This document shows positions 1-10,636 of a stretch of DNA of 64,000 bases, piece after piece (the first letter of the stretch is position 1; each line of letters opens with the position of its first letter). Origin of the DNA: Heloderma charlesbogerti (taxonomy: Eukaryota; Chordata; Lepidosauria; Squamata; Helodermatidae). Location of the stretch: NCBI GenBank assembly GCA_026122225.1, contig JANEZZ010001956.1, positions 1,614,501 to 1,678,500 on the forward strand, given 5' to 3'. The position numbers and the translations under genes are program-made. Under the pieces are notes generated by a model that saw nothing but the letters and a program-made list of their open reading frames with translations, ran no database searches and was not told where the DNA came from.

Positions 1-1120
1 ACTATGTTTCCAGGCCTTCTTAAAAGCCTGCAATGACAGAACATGGCGGACTTCCGATGGCAGCTTGTTCCAAAGGTGTGGGGCCGCTGCAGAGAAGGCC
101 CTCTCATGAGTGATCACCCACCTGACTGCTGTCATGGGTGGGCAAATGAGAAGGGCCTCTCTTTCTGATCTTATAGTATGGGCAGGCTGATCTGTGTGAA
201 GGTGGTCCTTCAAGTAACTTGGTCCCACACCATTTAAAGCTTTAAAGGTCAAAGACAACACTTTGAATTGAGTTTGGAAAGACACTGGTAACCAGTGGAG
301 CTGGTGCAGTATAGGCATTATGTGATCAAAGCGCCTCCCCCCCCCCAACAGTCAGGTGGCTGCATTCTGCTCAAGCTGGAGTTTCCAAACTGTCTTCAAA
401 GGCAGCTCCATGTATAGTGCATTACAGTAGTCCTGCCTGGACATCACTAGTGCATGGATAACTGAGGCAAGGTCCATCCTCTCCAGATAGGCCCGCAGTT
501 GGCATACCAACCTAAGCTGGTAAAAAGCACTCCTGGACACTGCAGCCACCTGGGCTTCCCCAGTTAGCTCAGAATTCAGGAGGACTCCCAGACCTCACCC
601 TTGGTCTTTCAGGGGGAGCACAACCCCATCTAAGATCAGATGTAAACCTCCATCCGAAGTAGTTGGTTTCCCATCCCACAGTACCTCCATCTTGTCTGGA
701 TTAAGTTTCAGCTTGTTCACCCCCATCCATCCCGAACAGCCTCCAGACACTGGTTCAAGGGTTCCACAGCCTCCCTGGATGTGCAGACAGAAACAAGAGG
801 TAGAGCTGAGTATCATCCACATAGTGACATTTCAGCCCAAACCTCCTGATGACTTCCCCCAGTGGTTTCATGCAGATGTTAAAAAGTGAAAGAACCTTGC
901 AGTACCCCAGAGGCTAATAGCCATGGAATGAAACCAAAGTCCAGGATGAGGATAGGGCACCTGTGCCTTTAATAGCTGCACAGAAGGAGAGGGAAGTTTT
1001 TATCAGGTGCAGCTTGTCATGTGGTGTGGGAGCTTCCAGGTGCAAAATCCTGTCTTGTGCCCACCTATCAAAGGCAGAGGAGCAGGGGCCTGAGTATTCT
1101 TTATTTCTCACCTGCAGAGG
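1..1120 (-). mobile_element. L2/CR1-clade LINE, reverse transcriptase part, 5'-truncated
   Basis: Read on the minus strand this gives the C-terminal half of a LINE reverse transcriptase. A YVDD catalytic box (codons at about 812-823) sits in the context HYVDDTQLYL. It is followed by GVNKLKLNPDKMEVLW, LILDGVVLPLKDQG, AAVSRSAFYQLRLV, DYCNALYMELP, and finally a LQAFKKAWK-like tail near position 1. The order and wording fit the L2/CR1 group of non-LTR retrotransposons. The YVDD frame and the KLNPDK frame differ, so there is at least one frameshift, and further stops break the frame; it cannot make a working protein. The 3' end lies outside the window. L2 versus another CR1-superfamily clade is inferred. 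Confidence 0.85.
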
Positions 1121-1430
1121 AGTAGAGGGTTAATCTGAATTAAGGCTCTGCTCCCTACGAAATGTGGCTTCATTAAAGTGATTTGAAATGCACACTTCAC
1201 AGACCTGATTGACCTTTCTAGCTCTTTGACCGTTTTATTAATCCCTAAAGCTTGAAAGGATCAATCCAGGGGAAACAGACCTTGACATCAAAGATAATTG
1301 CAGAGAGAGGGAGCCCGACCTTTTTTTTCAGGGAGCGGGGTAGTTTGGGGAGGAGGTAGGTTAATTGTCACCTATTTAGCTTCAGAGGGCTTGCAACCAA
1401 GTAAATGGCACCTCCCAGCAGGAGGCATAA
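1121..1430. other. Non-repetitive spacer, possibly conserved noncoding
   Basis: No coding frame and no match to the repeat families of this window. Positions 1125-1290 have balanced composition and homeodomain-like TTAAT/ATTA words, unlike the decayed transposons on either side. The rest is purine-rich. No function can be assigned. Confidence 0.35.
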
Positions 1431-1434
1431 TTAA

Positions 1435-1558
1435 GGGCACAATCCTATGCATGTTTAGACAGAAAAAAGTCCTACAGCTCCCAGCATTCTTCAGCTGGTT
1501 GGGGAGTGCTGGGGGTTGTAGAAGTTTTTTCCATCTAAACATACATAGGATTGTGCCC
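1435..1558. mobile_element. Family P foldback MITE (TTAA target)
   Basis: A 124-bp near-palindrome whose arms read GGGCACAATCCTATGCATG and its complement, with inner arms CCTACAGCTCCCAGCATTC. It is bounded by perfect TTAA at 1431-1434 and 1559-1562. A TTAA duplication is the hallmark of the piggyBac superfamily, so a piggyBac-type MITE is the best guess. This is the cleanest of about ten copies in the window. No coding capacity. Confidence 0.85.
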
Positions 1559-1577
1559 TTAATCTATGGCCCTCTGT

Positions 1578-1933
1578 GGGTTTTTCTACATGAGGCTTTT
1601 AACTCGCAACTTTACCAAGGCTTCTGCTTCCGGATTCATTGTGAGATTAAGATCGGCTCCTTTACACGTGTTTTTTCCCAGGGGTTTTCTTTCTTTGCCC
1701 TTCTATATGTTCCATTACACAACAACTAGATGGCGCTGTGGTATAGTGGAATTGAGTACATATGCTAGGTTTCATGCTGCCATTCAGAAATATACCAGAC
1801 TTTCCTCATTAGAAAAACAAAAACGCTAAAATGGCTGCAAAGCACGGCAGCAGCCCTGGAGGATGACAACATTGTGTAAAGGACCTGCAAACTACCATGA
1901 GTGCGCAATAAAAGTGTAGTATAGAAAGGCTCT
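1578..1933 (+). mobile_element. Family H MITE (Harbinger-like)
   Basis: Starts GGGTTTTTCTACATGAGGC and ends GTGTAGTATAGAAAGGC, an imperfect inverted pair. The interior shares the CTAGATGGCGCTGTGGTATA block with copies at 10637, 22996, 27867 and 41984. The copy at 41984 shows a TCA duplication, supporting a PIF/Harbinger assignment. It lies only 15 bp beyond the P element before it. Non-coding. Confidence 0.75.
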
Positions 1934-2284
1934 GAAGATCTTCCGAGACAGGCCTGATGGCCATGTTAAGAGCCCAAGGCTGGAATTCTCTCAGGAAAGG
2001 ATACATTTCCTCTTTCCTGGTTGCGTGGCTTCTCTCCCCGTTCCCCTCGCACTAGCTAAGTGATGATCAGTAAGCCTCAGAGCAGAACTTAGGGGGCACC
2101 AAGAGGGTAAATTAAAAGGTTACGAATAATAGATCTGGAGACAGATCCAAGTAACTGCTGGACTAGTCCTGATATTTTTAAAGGGAGAGTCATCCCTGCT
2201 TCTTTGTCCCAGTAGCCTTCAAGGCAACCTGCATCTTTTGCATTTAGCACAGAATAACCAAAACATATAGTGCAGTGCAGTCCC

Positions 2285-2635
2285 TAGGGGGCCCACTTAT
2301 GGATCAACAACAACAAAAAGGAAAGACAAAAAAGGATATGGTTTGCATACAATTTGTGCATATTTATACATATGCAGATAGAAATAATAATTATAATTTA
2401 AATAGAAGTACAGCATATCTCACCATAGTGTGGAAGGCTGCAACCAGATGACCTGTGTGCTTGCCTGTTCAGTTTGCTGCCCAGGTGCTCACTGTTTATG
2501 GGGAACAGGTCTTAGGACTCTTTCTCTTTAAACTGGAATTGGACAGGTGCCCAAGAACTGGTGCCTTCAAACAGAGGGCAGTCCCGTCAAATAAAGGACT
2601 GCCCCTTGTAATAGAGAGCACATGACACAACCCTA
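2285..2635 (+). mobile_element. Family A MITE
   Basis: Decayed copy of the family with TAGGG(T/G)GGCC ends and CCCTA at the far side. Landmarks shared with other copies are TTTGCAT..., TAATTATAATTTAAATAG, CTCACCA.AGTGTGGAAGGCTG, GGTGCTCACTGTTTATGG and CTTCAAACAGAGG. Non-coding DNA transposon derivative; superfamily not settled. Confidence 0.7.
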
Positions 2636-2644
2636 TCAATCCCG

Positions 2645-2850
2645 TAATGCTATCGCTGAATGATATTTATTGACTGTTAGTTGGGGGGGGGGGGGTTTGC
2701 TGCTGTTGTTAGTTTGTTAGTGTATTTCAAAGACTAGTTTCTTTTTTTGTGCTTTTGTATTTTGTAAGCTGCTTTGAGGGACTCCTCTTTCGGAGGGGAA
2801 AAGTGGTGCAAAATTGTGTTTAATAAATATGTAAATAAACATAAATGGAA
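2645..2850 (+). mobile_element. LINE 3' untranslated tail (tentative)
   Basis: Contains GTAAGCTGCTTTGAGGGAC and ends in AATAAATATGTAAATAAAC, the layout of squamate L2-type LINE or SINE tails. A G13-14 tract lies at about 2683-2696. No coding part remains. Confidence 0.45.
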
Positions 2851-2892
2851 TGTCTTCTCAGAAATTCCACAAGATTAAGTAGATGTAAGATG

Positions 2893-2984
2893 GAGGTTAC
2901 AATCCTATGCATCTTACTTGAGAGTAAGCTCTACTGAACGCAGTGCTACTTCTCAATACGTATTCATAGGATCCAGCCGTAAGT
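2893..2984. mobile_element. Family C foldback MITE
   Basis: Arms TTACAATCCTATGCATCTTA and a complementary right arm ending CATAGGATCCAGCCGTAA flank a core AGAGTAAGCTCTACTGAACG. The same palindrome recurs at 5225, 37660, 51765, 53690 and 61114. Confidence 0.65.
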
Positions 2985-3784
2985 TTGCATAAACTTCCTT
3001 CCATTTTAAGGCTATCACAAAGTATGGACTGGGTTTTTTCTTTTGAACCAGCAACATATTTTTTCCCCTATCCCTTTCTGTTCTTTATTTCCTTAATATC
3101 CAACCCGGAGAAAAGTTCTGGTGAATGGGAAAGGTTGCTCAGTATTTTATGACATTTTAATTGGTCCTAGTAAAGGTATCACATTACTGTTGGTTTGGGA
3201 TTCTTTTTCTAAAGGGGGTAACGTGCAAACCTACCATTTTTAACCACAGACTGGGCATCTAAGGCTCTAGCACAGCTAAGCCACAGCAAAGAAGCTCTTT
3301 GGGGACAAGAAGAGGAAAGAAGCCATTAGTAAGTGGCTAAGCCCTGTCATATGTGATGTGATGTGATGGCATTCATTCATTATTGATTTATTTACAGTGT
3401 AAAAAATAACAACAACAAGACATTGGCTGCTCTTCAGCCAAAGAGGCTCCCAGAGCAGCATGAATAAAAGCAATAACTAACAAGAAAGTCCCTGCCTGCG
3501 TCCATAAGACAGGGCACAAATGGAAAAAAGGATAGAGCGGGAGGAGGAGAACAAACAAACTTGGGCACCAGTTCTTAAAGTTACCAAATAATGACCAACC
3601 TGAAGGAGACAGTTCAAAGACAGGAGCCCAATGGAGCTGGTCTCCTGAGCCAAATGGACTGGGCCCTGCAGTCCCATCTTGCCCTCTGCTGCATCCAGGT
3701 GGGATGGCAGCTAAAAGATGGCAATGGAGGAGCCAAATAGAGCTGGCTTATGTCAGGTTACATTGGTGCCATAGGAGCCACGGA
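2985..3784. other. Unassigned intergenic sequence
   Basis: No coding frame of interest and no clear repeat. AT-rich to about 3400, with a short (ATGTG)n-like run at 3352-3366; then a purine-rich, C/T-poor stretch. Nothing further to report. Confidence 0.5.
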
Positions 3785-3975
3785 GAAACTAAAACCGTAA
3801 GAACTCTGAATTCCATTCACATGGCTGGCTGGGGAATGCTGGGACTTGCAGGACTTCCCCCCCCCCCCAAGCATGCATAGCATTGCACCTTTACAACGAA
3901 AGAACTCTGAGCCTGGGAATTTGTTTTTGAGTACCAGAAGTGAATGGAATTCAGAATTCTTATGGTTTTAGTTTC
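3785..3975. repeat. 36-bp inverted repeat around a P-like fragment
   Basis: The left arm 3785-3820 (begins GAAACTAAAACC, ends CCATTCAC) pairs with the right arm 3940-3975 with only two mismatches over 36 bp. The 119-bp loop contains a P-like core (ATGGCTGGCTGGGGAATGCT) and a C10 tract. It looks like the two ends of a foldback element. Confidence 0.75.
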
Positions 3976-3996
3976 TCTCTCTCTCTCTCTCTCTCT
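3974..3996. repeat. (TC)n microsatellite
   Basis: About eleven uninterrupted TC units directly at the end of the inverted repeat. Confidence 0.9.
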
Positions 3997-4516
3997 GTAT
4001 AATATAGTTATTAACAGTTTCTTGGTTTCATCATTTTTCCTTTCATTTTTCCATTCAGCACAGACAAGTACACTTCTTCCCAGTCCCTCTCTCCTGATCA
4101 TCCTGTCTCCTTCCAAGGATCCCTGTCCCCTCTTCATGTAAACACCTATTTCGGTTGAGGGGTGGGCGGTGGGGAATCACAGATATGGATAATACAGTTG
4201 TTAAATATAACAGTTAAATATAAGGGGGGGGGAGATAAAGAGGGGGATGGGGGGCTCAGCATAATGCACAGGTTTTAGTGGGCATACAATGGGTTATTTT
4301 GAGATATATTTGCTATTCGCTGCCTTGGAATCTACTGGATGAAGGGAATATCCAACAATTTAAATAAATAAATAGATTTCTCCTTTTCATTCCAAGGTTT
4401 TTCTCACCCGAACAGCAATATTGACTTCAGCAAATACTAAGCTTAAATGTACATTCAGTTTATTACCTTTAGTGACGTGGAAAGGATTGGTTGCTGGGCA
4501 ACCTGGCATCTAATAT

Positions 4517-4546
4517 GAATATATATATATATATACATATACATAT

Positions 4547-4592
<46 letters not shown>
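4517..4592. repeat. Compound (AT)n/(ACATAT)n/(AC)n microsatellite
   Basis: An AT run passes through ACATAT units into about twenty uninterrupted AC units (4551-4592). Confidence 0.95.
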
Positions 4593-4595
<3 letters not shown>

Positions 4596-5224
4596 AATAG
4601 CTCTGAGAAGAGAGGAGTGGCTAACCTATTGAATTACCTCTGACTTGGGAACTTGCTCTCCTGAAGTATCTGGTCTTATACAGTCCCATTGAGAAACAAA
4701 CTGGGTTTGTTTGTTTGTTTAAAGGTGGTCTGTGGATTTGCAGAATAAGATCACAGAGGGGTTTAGTCTGACTACAAGATCTGTCAATCTTGAGTAGAGA
4801 GTGAAAACATCCAACCTCACCTGACCATGTTGCACACTCTTTAGCAAATCTATGAAGCGTGATTTGAAAATCTAGGATTAGACCAAGAGGACATTTGAAA
4901 GAACGAAAGAAAGCGAAAGAAAAGAAAACAACCTCTGAGTTCCTTAGCAGAAGCAGTTCAGTTCAGTTCAACTGTCCTACTCCACTGGAGAGGGTTTCCG
5001 TCTCTGCCTCTTGGGGTGGGTTCTTTCATGTTTATTGTGGAAATTCAAGCTTTTCAAGTCAAGAAAGCATGGAAGAAAATGAAGGCATAGCAGCTTTGGA
5101 AAAGAGACGTGTTCTCAGAGGCCCTTGGTACAAGGTGGGGAAAAAACAAATTGTGTATATTTCTCTGAATTTTACAACAGGGGAGAAGAAAGAGAGTGGC
5201 ATGAAAATTGCTGGCTTAAGTTGT
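4593..5224. other. Unassigned; contains a chance open frame
   Basis: A 131-codon frame at 4895-5290 (+) begins with a Lys-rich run from an AAGAAA-rich stretch and ends inside a family C element. It has no recognisable domain, so I do not call it a gene. No repeat family is clear. Confidence 0.5.
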
Positions 5225-5313
5225 GTCATTGACCCTATGCATGTCTACTCAGAAGTAAGTCCCACTGATTTGAATGAGGCTTGCTGTTAAGTAAGTGTGT
5301 ACAGGATTGCAGC
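5225..5313. mobile_element. Family C foldback MITE
   Basis: Reads CCTATGCATGTCTACTCAG, AGTAAGTCCCACTGATTTGA, then GTGTACAGGATTGCAGCC: a left arm, core and right arm of the family C palindrome. Confidence 0.75.
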
Positions 5314-5734
5314 CACAGTGACATAAGATAAGAAGCAAAGAGTGGTCAGGGAATATTTGATTGGGAATGATCTGGAGAGATCTGGTTAAGAGAGGATTGA
5401 TTGGTTCACTTAGTCGCTGTATTTTAAGCTAAGAAAATAGGTATCTCCCCTTGTATTTGGGACTTGGAAACCAAGCCAGACAGTCAGCCAACCAGTTTAC
5501 CACAGTCTGACTGTGCATACACAACCCTGAATCAACAGCTGTAAACAGTGCTATTTTCTATTCTTTTTCAAATAAAACTTTAAAAACACCATGAAACTTT
5601 AAAAGGCAATCTTGAGGTTGCCATCACATGCTAGGTGGTATTATATCTAATGTAGCAACCTGTCTGCGGTTGTGATGAATGCAGTTTCTTTCAAATTTAT
5701 GCTTTTGTCGGACTCTACCCCCCCCACCCCCCAA

Positions 5735-5754
5735 ACACACACACACACACACAC
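5735..5754. repeat. (AC)n microsatellite
   Basis: Short AC run preceded by a C-rich tract. Confidence 0.85.
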
Positions 5755-5785
5755 AAAAGCACACAAAAGCATCTTATGTTAGGTG

Positions 5786-5880
5786 TTGAAACCGGAGCCT
5801 TGCTCCTTTAGGGTTCTGACTGAAACCCGGAGCAGATTCACTGCCCCACTAACAATGGAGCCACCAGCTTCCACTGCCAG
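5786..5880. mobile_element. Family G foldback fragment
   Basis: Contains GGTTCTGACTGAAACCCGGA and CAATGGAGCCACCAGCTTCC, shared with the more complete palindromes at 29917 and 39024. Only one arm is present. Confidence 0.55.
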
Positions 5881-6814
5881 AGTCATTTTTAAGGGCCAAT
5901 GAAGTCTCGTTAAACTGTTGTGAGGAGTTCCAGGTAGAGTTGAGCATTAATGGATAGTTTGTGCAGCAAGCCCATGGCAGCAAAGTGATCCATTGGCAAA
6001 CCTCATCCTCTGAGGGTAATCCCAATGACGTCAGCAGGACTACTCCAGAGTCTGTGGTTTGAAGACGCTGCATTAAGAAAACATCAATTGGAGTTTGACC
6101 ATCTCCTTGAAAGGTCGACAGATTGTGCCTGTTTGTTTATTCATGGGCATTCCTTTTGTGTGCATTTCCCCCAGTACTGTATAATTTGGAATTGCCATCT
6201 GGCTAGTTGTAAAAAAAATGGCCATAACGTTTCCCAGGCTAGAGGCGAGGAGCACTTTGAAATCAGGACAGGGTTACATGATTTTCTACAGTGCTTCTGT
6301 AAAAGAAGTAAGGGATTGGCTCCTTCGGGAGAGGTAACAGCCCTGTCATTGCACAGTGCTGCCAGATTCTTTTCTGTGCTTGGTTGTGCCTCTAATCTAA
6401 TCTGACTGTTTATAATGACCTTGTCCTCGGTTCACCTGTTAGCACAGTGGCAATTTTGACAGCTAGTTTAAAAAAAGAAACCAGTATGGAGTGGGGGGAG
6501 GCAGTATGAGGTGGGAAGAGAACCCCTCCCCATATTGTTTCCTATGAGTGAGAAAACTGACAAATTGCCAATTTGGACAGGTTAAAGTGTTTATATTAAT
6601 CTCATCCTGTTACATGAGTTAAAAAGATTAAGCTTTCAAGAGCTGGGCGCATGATTTTGATTTTGTTTTGTTTTACTCCCCTGTTAAAAAAACATTTATT
6701 TGTTGTTGAGTGAAATGGTGATGGCCTCTGACTGCATAGAGACTTGGGTAGTTATGCAACAAAAAAATCTTAATGTGTATTTTAATCCTCCGAGTGCATC
6801 AGCTGAAGTAATAC
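5881..6814. other. Unassigned intergenic sequence
   Basis: A 126-codon frame at 6025-6405 (+) has no recognisable domain. A perfect TGACGTCA palindrome lies at 6026-6033 (CREB/ATF consensus), about 44 kb upstream of the gene and probably fortuitous. No repeat family identified. Confidence 0.45.
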
Positions 6815-6840
6815 TCGTGTGTGTGTGTGTGTGTGTGCGC
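6815..6840. repeat. (GT)n microsatellite
   Basis: GT run followed by GCGCGCATGCATGCGTGC, an alternating purine-pyrimidine stretch. Confidence 0.9.
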
Positions 6841-7092
6841 GCATGCATGCGTGCAGGCAGGCACGCCTGTGAATCATACCTGTAGGAATTAAAATGGGTG
6901 TTTCCTGAAGACGGCACTAGAAACAGTGTTTTTTCCTCTTGGGTAACCAGATCTTCCTCACATGTGCAGCGTAAATCACTATCCACAACTTGATATGATA
7001 TATGTTAGCGTGATCCCCCTTCAAGTGACAGGTTTAGATATGACAATAATATTATGCATGCTGAGTTAGGAATAATTCCCACTGAAAACACT

Positions 7093-7447
7093 GGCCCACG
7101 TCACACGATCACCCTGGCTTAATGAAGGTACGGTGGCTTGTTTAGGCTGGGGTGTGTGCTGGGCGCCATTTGCCCAGTTACCCACCTGGTTGCAACTTAT
7201 TGTGTTGTCCGAACCCAGTCAGCAAGGCTTGTTTGAGGGGGAAACAACCCTCAAATTACCCAACAATAGACCATGGGTTATTTGAGGGTTGTTTCCTCCT
7301 CAAACAAGCGATCCCTCCTGGGTTCGGATGACACGACAAGCTGCGACCAGGCAGGTAATTAGGTGCCTGGTGCATGTTGGCATATGCCATGGCTTAAATA
7401 AGCATTGGTGGCTTGTTTAAGCAGTGGTGATCATGTGAACTGGGTCA
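7093..7447. mobile_element. Large foldback (palindromic) element
   Basis: The outer arms are CCCACGTCACACGATCACC and GGTGATCATGTGAACTGGG. Inner arms pair around the centre at about 7270: GCTTGTTTGAGGGGGAAACA with TGTTTCCTCCTCAAACAAGC, and CTTGTTTAGGC with GCTTGTTTAAGC. The whole 355 bp can fold on itself. No coding frame; foldback DNA transposon of unknown superfamily. Confidence 0.7.
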
Positions 7448-7569
7448 TTGTGAAAACATGCTTCAAGTCAGGCTGCAGGTGGACTTTGGGAAGCCACTGT
7501 TCCTTATCTACGGCCTGCCAACCCACAGAGGGCGAATACTTGAGATTTAAGTGGGCATTGATGTGTGCG

Positions 7570-8116
7570 TAGGGGTGGCCACTTATGAATTGCCAGAAAA
7601 GAGGGAATGCATCACCAGAAAAGAGGACACCAATGTACATAAAATCTGCATATGCTAATGTGTGTGTGTGTATCCAAATCTAGAAATAATTATAATTTAA
7701 ATAGAAATGCAGTAAATGTGTGGTGTAGTGGCTAGGGTGTTGCATCTAGGAGATCTGGGTTCTAGACCCCACTTGGCCATGAAGGTCATGTTGTGAAGGT
7801 GGAGAGGAGGAGGATCATGTACCTCACCTTGGGCTCTTTGGAGGAAAAAGAGGTGGAATATAAATGTAACAAATAAATAAATGAACTAATAAATCTCACC
7901 AGAGTGGGAAAGACTGTGAACAGGTGACCTGTGGGGCTACTGTTCATTCTGCTGCCCAGATGCTAACTGTGGATGGGCGACAGTTCTTTCTCTTTAAATC
8001 AGATGTGGACAGGACACGCCTTCAGAGAGAGGACACCTTCAAATAGAGGACTGTCCTCTGGCAGCCCTTCAAACAGAGGACTGTCCTCTGTAAAAGAGGA
8101 CACATGGCCACTGTGT
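7570..8116 (+). mobile_element. Family A MITE split by a SINE
   Basis: Starts TAGGGGTGGCCACTTATGAA and ends GAGGACACATGGCCAC. Internal landmarks are AAAAGAGGACACCAATGT, TAATTATAATTTAAATAG, AAAGACTGTGAACAGGTGAC and two CTTCAAA(T/C)AGAGGACTG units. A SINE at 7709-7893 interrupts it, so the A element is older than the SINE. Confidence 0.8.
7709..7893 (+). mobile_element. tRNA-derived SINE
   Basis: Starts GTGTGGTGTAGTGGCTAGG (A-box region), has GGGTTCTAGACCCC (B-box region), then a GGAGAGGAGGAGGATCATGT body and an AAATAAATAAATGAAC tail. Same family as copies at 24285, 35160 and 63756. Confidence 0.85.
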
Positions 8117-9000
8117 GTGTCCTCAAGGTTTAAGGTACTGTGTGATTGCAAATTTTGGTGTGGGGGGAGGCACAATTCGCAGTGAGATTTAATGGCCTGC
8201 TCTGAATATATCAATCAGTAGTTCTGTAGGGGTTCTGTTGACTGAAACTAGAGCAAGTCAAACTGCATTTTCATAAGTTCTAAAGGAACTTGCAGATTGT
8301 TTAGATAAGAAGTTTAGTGATTAACTTACTGAAATATCTGATCTTGAAGAATAACAAACAAACACAGTTCTGTTTCCACAGCTTACTGGAGAATTAGTTG
8401 CTTCAGTGTTTTGGTATAGCTTTCCAAGCATCCTCTTTTCCACCCATACAGTTTTTCCTGCCCAGGATTGAGGCCCTAAAATACAATGGTTTTCCCTCTC
8501 TGCAAAAACATCTCCTGGATTCTGTCTCTTGGTCATGCTACAGTTTGACAGAAAGTTGAGGGGATATTGGGAAATGGCTTTATACGCAGATTAATCCCCC
8601 CACAGGAGCCGCCATTTTGGATTTTCTGCCCAAGGCACCTATCTAATGTATCCTGTCCCAATCTGCACTCCTCTTCTGCTCCTGTGTTAGTTTCAAATTT
8701 AGTACCTCAGTAAACTGGTTTGACTCTCCTTGCCTCAGTGTCCCTTAGCCAATGTTTCACAACACACTCCCTCTGGGCTAATGTCCAACTCCTTCTCTGT
8801 TGCTTTTATCAAGGGTTTTAATCTTTTTGGTTGGTTTGATTTGTAATTTGTTTATGCAGACGTGCACGTATTAACATAGTTTCACGAAACAGACCTTTTT
8901 TCACAACTTGCTGTGCATTTTGCTGAGTCTTTGAAGGGTCAAGTTGCCCATGTATTTCTTAGGCCAGGTTTGGACATAACGCTAAATGCTTTCAACAGCC
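8117..9000. other. Unassigned intergenic sequence
   Basis: No gene, no clear repeat family. Short open frames on both strands have no recognisable content. Confidence 0.5.
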
Positions 9001-9004
9001 TTTC

Positions 9005-9245
9005 AGTGCTGGGTCCAATACGTAAGTAGTTGCATTGCTTCTCAAAAGGGACCTCTCCAGCCAGTCTCAGAGGCAGTAGGCCTATGTGCACCAGTCACTG
9101 GGGAACACAGGCAGAAGGGTGCCATTGCACTCTTGTCCTGCTTGTGGGTTCCCCATGGGCAGCTGGTTGGCCACTGTGTGAACAGAATGCTAGACTAGAT
9201 GGACCCCCTTTGTCTGAATCAGCCTGGCTCTTCTTATGTTTTCAT
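9005..9245 (+). mobile_element. CR1-superfamily LINE 3' end
   Basis: Ends with TGGTTGGCCACTGTGTGAAC, AGAATGCTAGACTAGATGGA and a CTTCTTATGTTTTCATG terminus. The same sequence appears in reverse at 17183, 26360 and 40744, where the 26360 copy still encodes the tail of a CR1-type reverse transcriptase. Confidence 0.8.
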
Positions 9246-9487
9246 GTGGAATCTTTATAACCAGTGAAGTTCTGCAAAATCTTTGTCCCTTAGTCCACCA
9301 ATTTACTTTTCACGTTTGTAGTGAGTGGCACACATTCACTTATGTGGGAGAAAGTATAAAGGCACACCTGGAGATGCCACTGAGGTGGGAGCTAAGCCTG
9401 CTTCCTGCTCTTAGTGCCCTCCAGCCATTAAGAACTAAGCCCACTCCTCTCCACATAGCTCCATCCTGGGTCCAGTATTCGGTCACA

Positions 9488-9650
9488 CTAGAGCAGCTTG
9501 CCCCAAGCTTGTGGACACCAGTTGCATTGGTTTACAACTTCCATAATTCCCACCCACCATGGCCAATGGTCATACTGGCTGGGGATTATGGGAGTTGCAG
9601 TTACAACACACCTGGAGGATGCCAGGTTAGGGAAGGCTGTACTAGAGTAG
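9488..9650. mobile_element. Family B foldback MITE
   Basis: CTTCCATAATTCCCACCCAC pairs with TGGGGATTATGGGAGTTGCA around CATGGCCAATGG. The outer right arm ends ATGCCAGGTTAGGGAAGGC. About a dozen full or partial copies occur in the window. Confidence 0.7.
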
Positions 9651-9727
9651 GACACAATTATATGATCTTGAATGTTCTCTTAAGGATCCACCCCCACAAC
9701 ATTTTTGGCCTGGAAGATTCCTTACAG

Positions 9728-10318
9728 CAGGGGTCCCCAACCTTTCTGGACCTGTGGGCACATTTGGGAATTTGATAAACTGCTGTGGGCACCACCACAA
9801 AAAGGCTCCCTTGGAGGATGTGGATAGTCAAAAGTGAGCTACAGAGGGGTGAGGGAGAGAAATAGTAAGGCTAGAGGCTAGAAGGTAGGGGGTAATAGCA
9901 AGACAAAGGGGTTTAGGGGAGATAAACAGCAAGGCTAGAGACTGGTGGGGGGAGAAACAGTGAGGTAAAGAGGCTGGGAGAGAAACAGCGATGTCAGAGG
10001 CTGGGAGGGAGAGGGAAACAGCAAGGCAAAGGGGTAGAGGAAGAGCAAGGCTAGAGGCTGGGAGGGGGAGAAACAGTGAGCTAATAAGGAAGGAGGAATA
10101 GTGAGGTTAGAGGCAGGGGGAAATAGCGAGGCAAAGTGGTAGTGGCAAGAGAAAGAGCAAGGCTAGAAAGGGAGAGAAAGAAGCCTGCTCTAACATTTTT
10201 CAATGTTTTTCTTAAAATGTTTTTTTTTAAGGGGGCAGGAAAGGGAGAGCTTTATGGGTGTCGTTGGAGGTCCCCGCAAGTGCTATGGTGCCCATGGGTG
10301 CTGCATTGGGGACCCCTG
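9728..10318. mobile_element. Nonautonomous hAT element
   Basis: Inverted termini CAGGGGTCCCCAACC and GCATTGGGGACCCCTG. Flanks CCTTACAG (left) and ACCTACAG (right) agree at 6 of 8 positions, consistent with a decayed 8-bp hAT duplication. The interior is mostly a minisatellite, with no transposase frame. Confidence 0.8.
9840..10170. repeat. Internal minisatellite of the hAT element
   Basis: About nine variant units of about 35-40 bp, each with some form of GAGAAACAG(C/T)(A/G)AGG followed by CTAGAGGCTGGGAGG or AAAGGGG. Strong purine bias on the plus strand. Confidence 0.75.
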
Positions 10319-10636
10319 ACCTACAGTTGTGGGGATTAGCTGAGTGGTGGCTGTCCTCAGAGATGGCTATAGGTAAGGGGCCTTGCCTTTCTCTCCCCAC
10401 TCTTTAAGGAATGTGTTGATTCAGAGGTCTGTGAGAATGATAGAAGCAAGTTCTGTGTGCAGCAGTCAGTCTGTGCTGGAACTGGACCTGAAAGGAGGCA
10501 GAGAGCTGACTTTGCTCTCTGCAGGAAATCCGATAGAAGTGTGGGTTCCCCTAAATAACTGATAGGGGAGCAGGAATCTTTGCAGTGTTAATGCCATGAA
10601 CCCTCCTCTTATGTTTAGCCTGTATACATGTGTAAA

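Noticed and set aside
4895..5290. 131-codon plus-strand frame
   Set aside because: Begins in an AAGAAA-rich patch and ends inside a family C element; no domain.
9236..9775. 179-codon plus-strand frame
   Set aside because: Crosses a CR1 end, a family B element and a hAT terminus; no domain.
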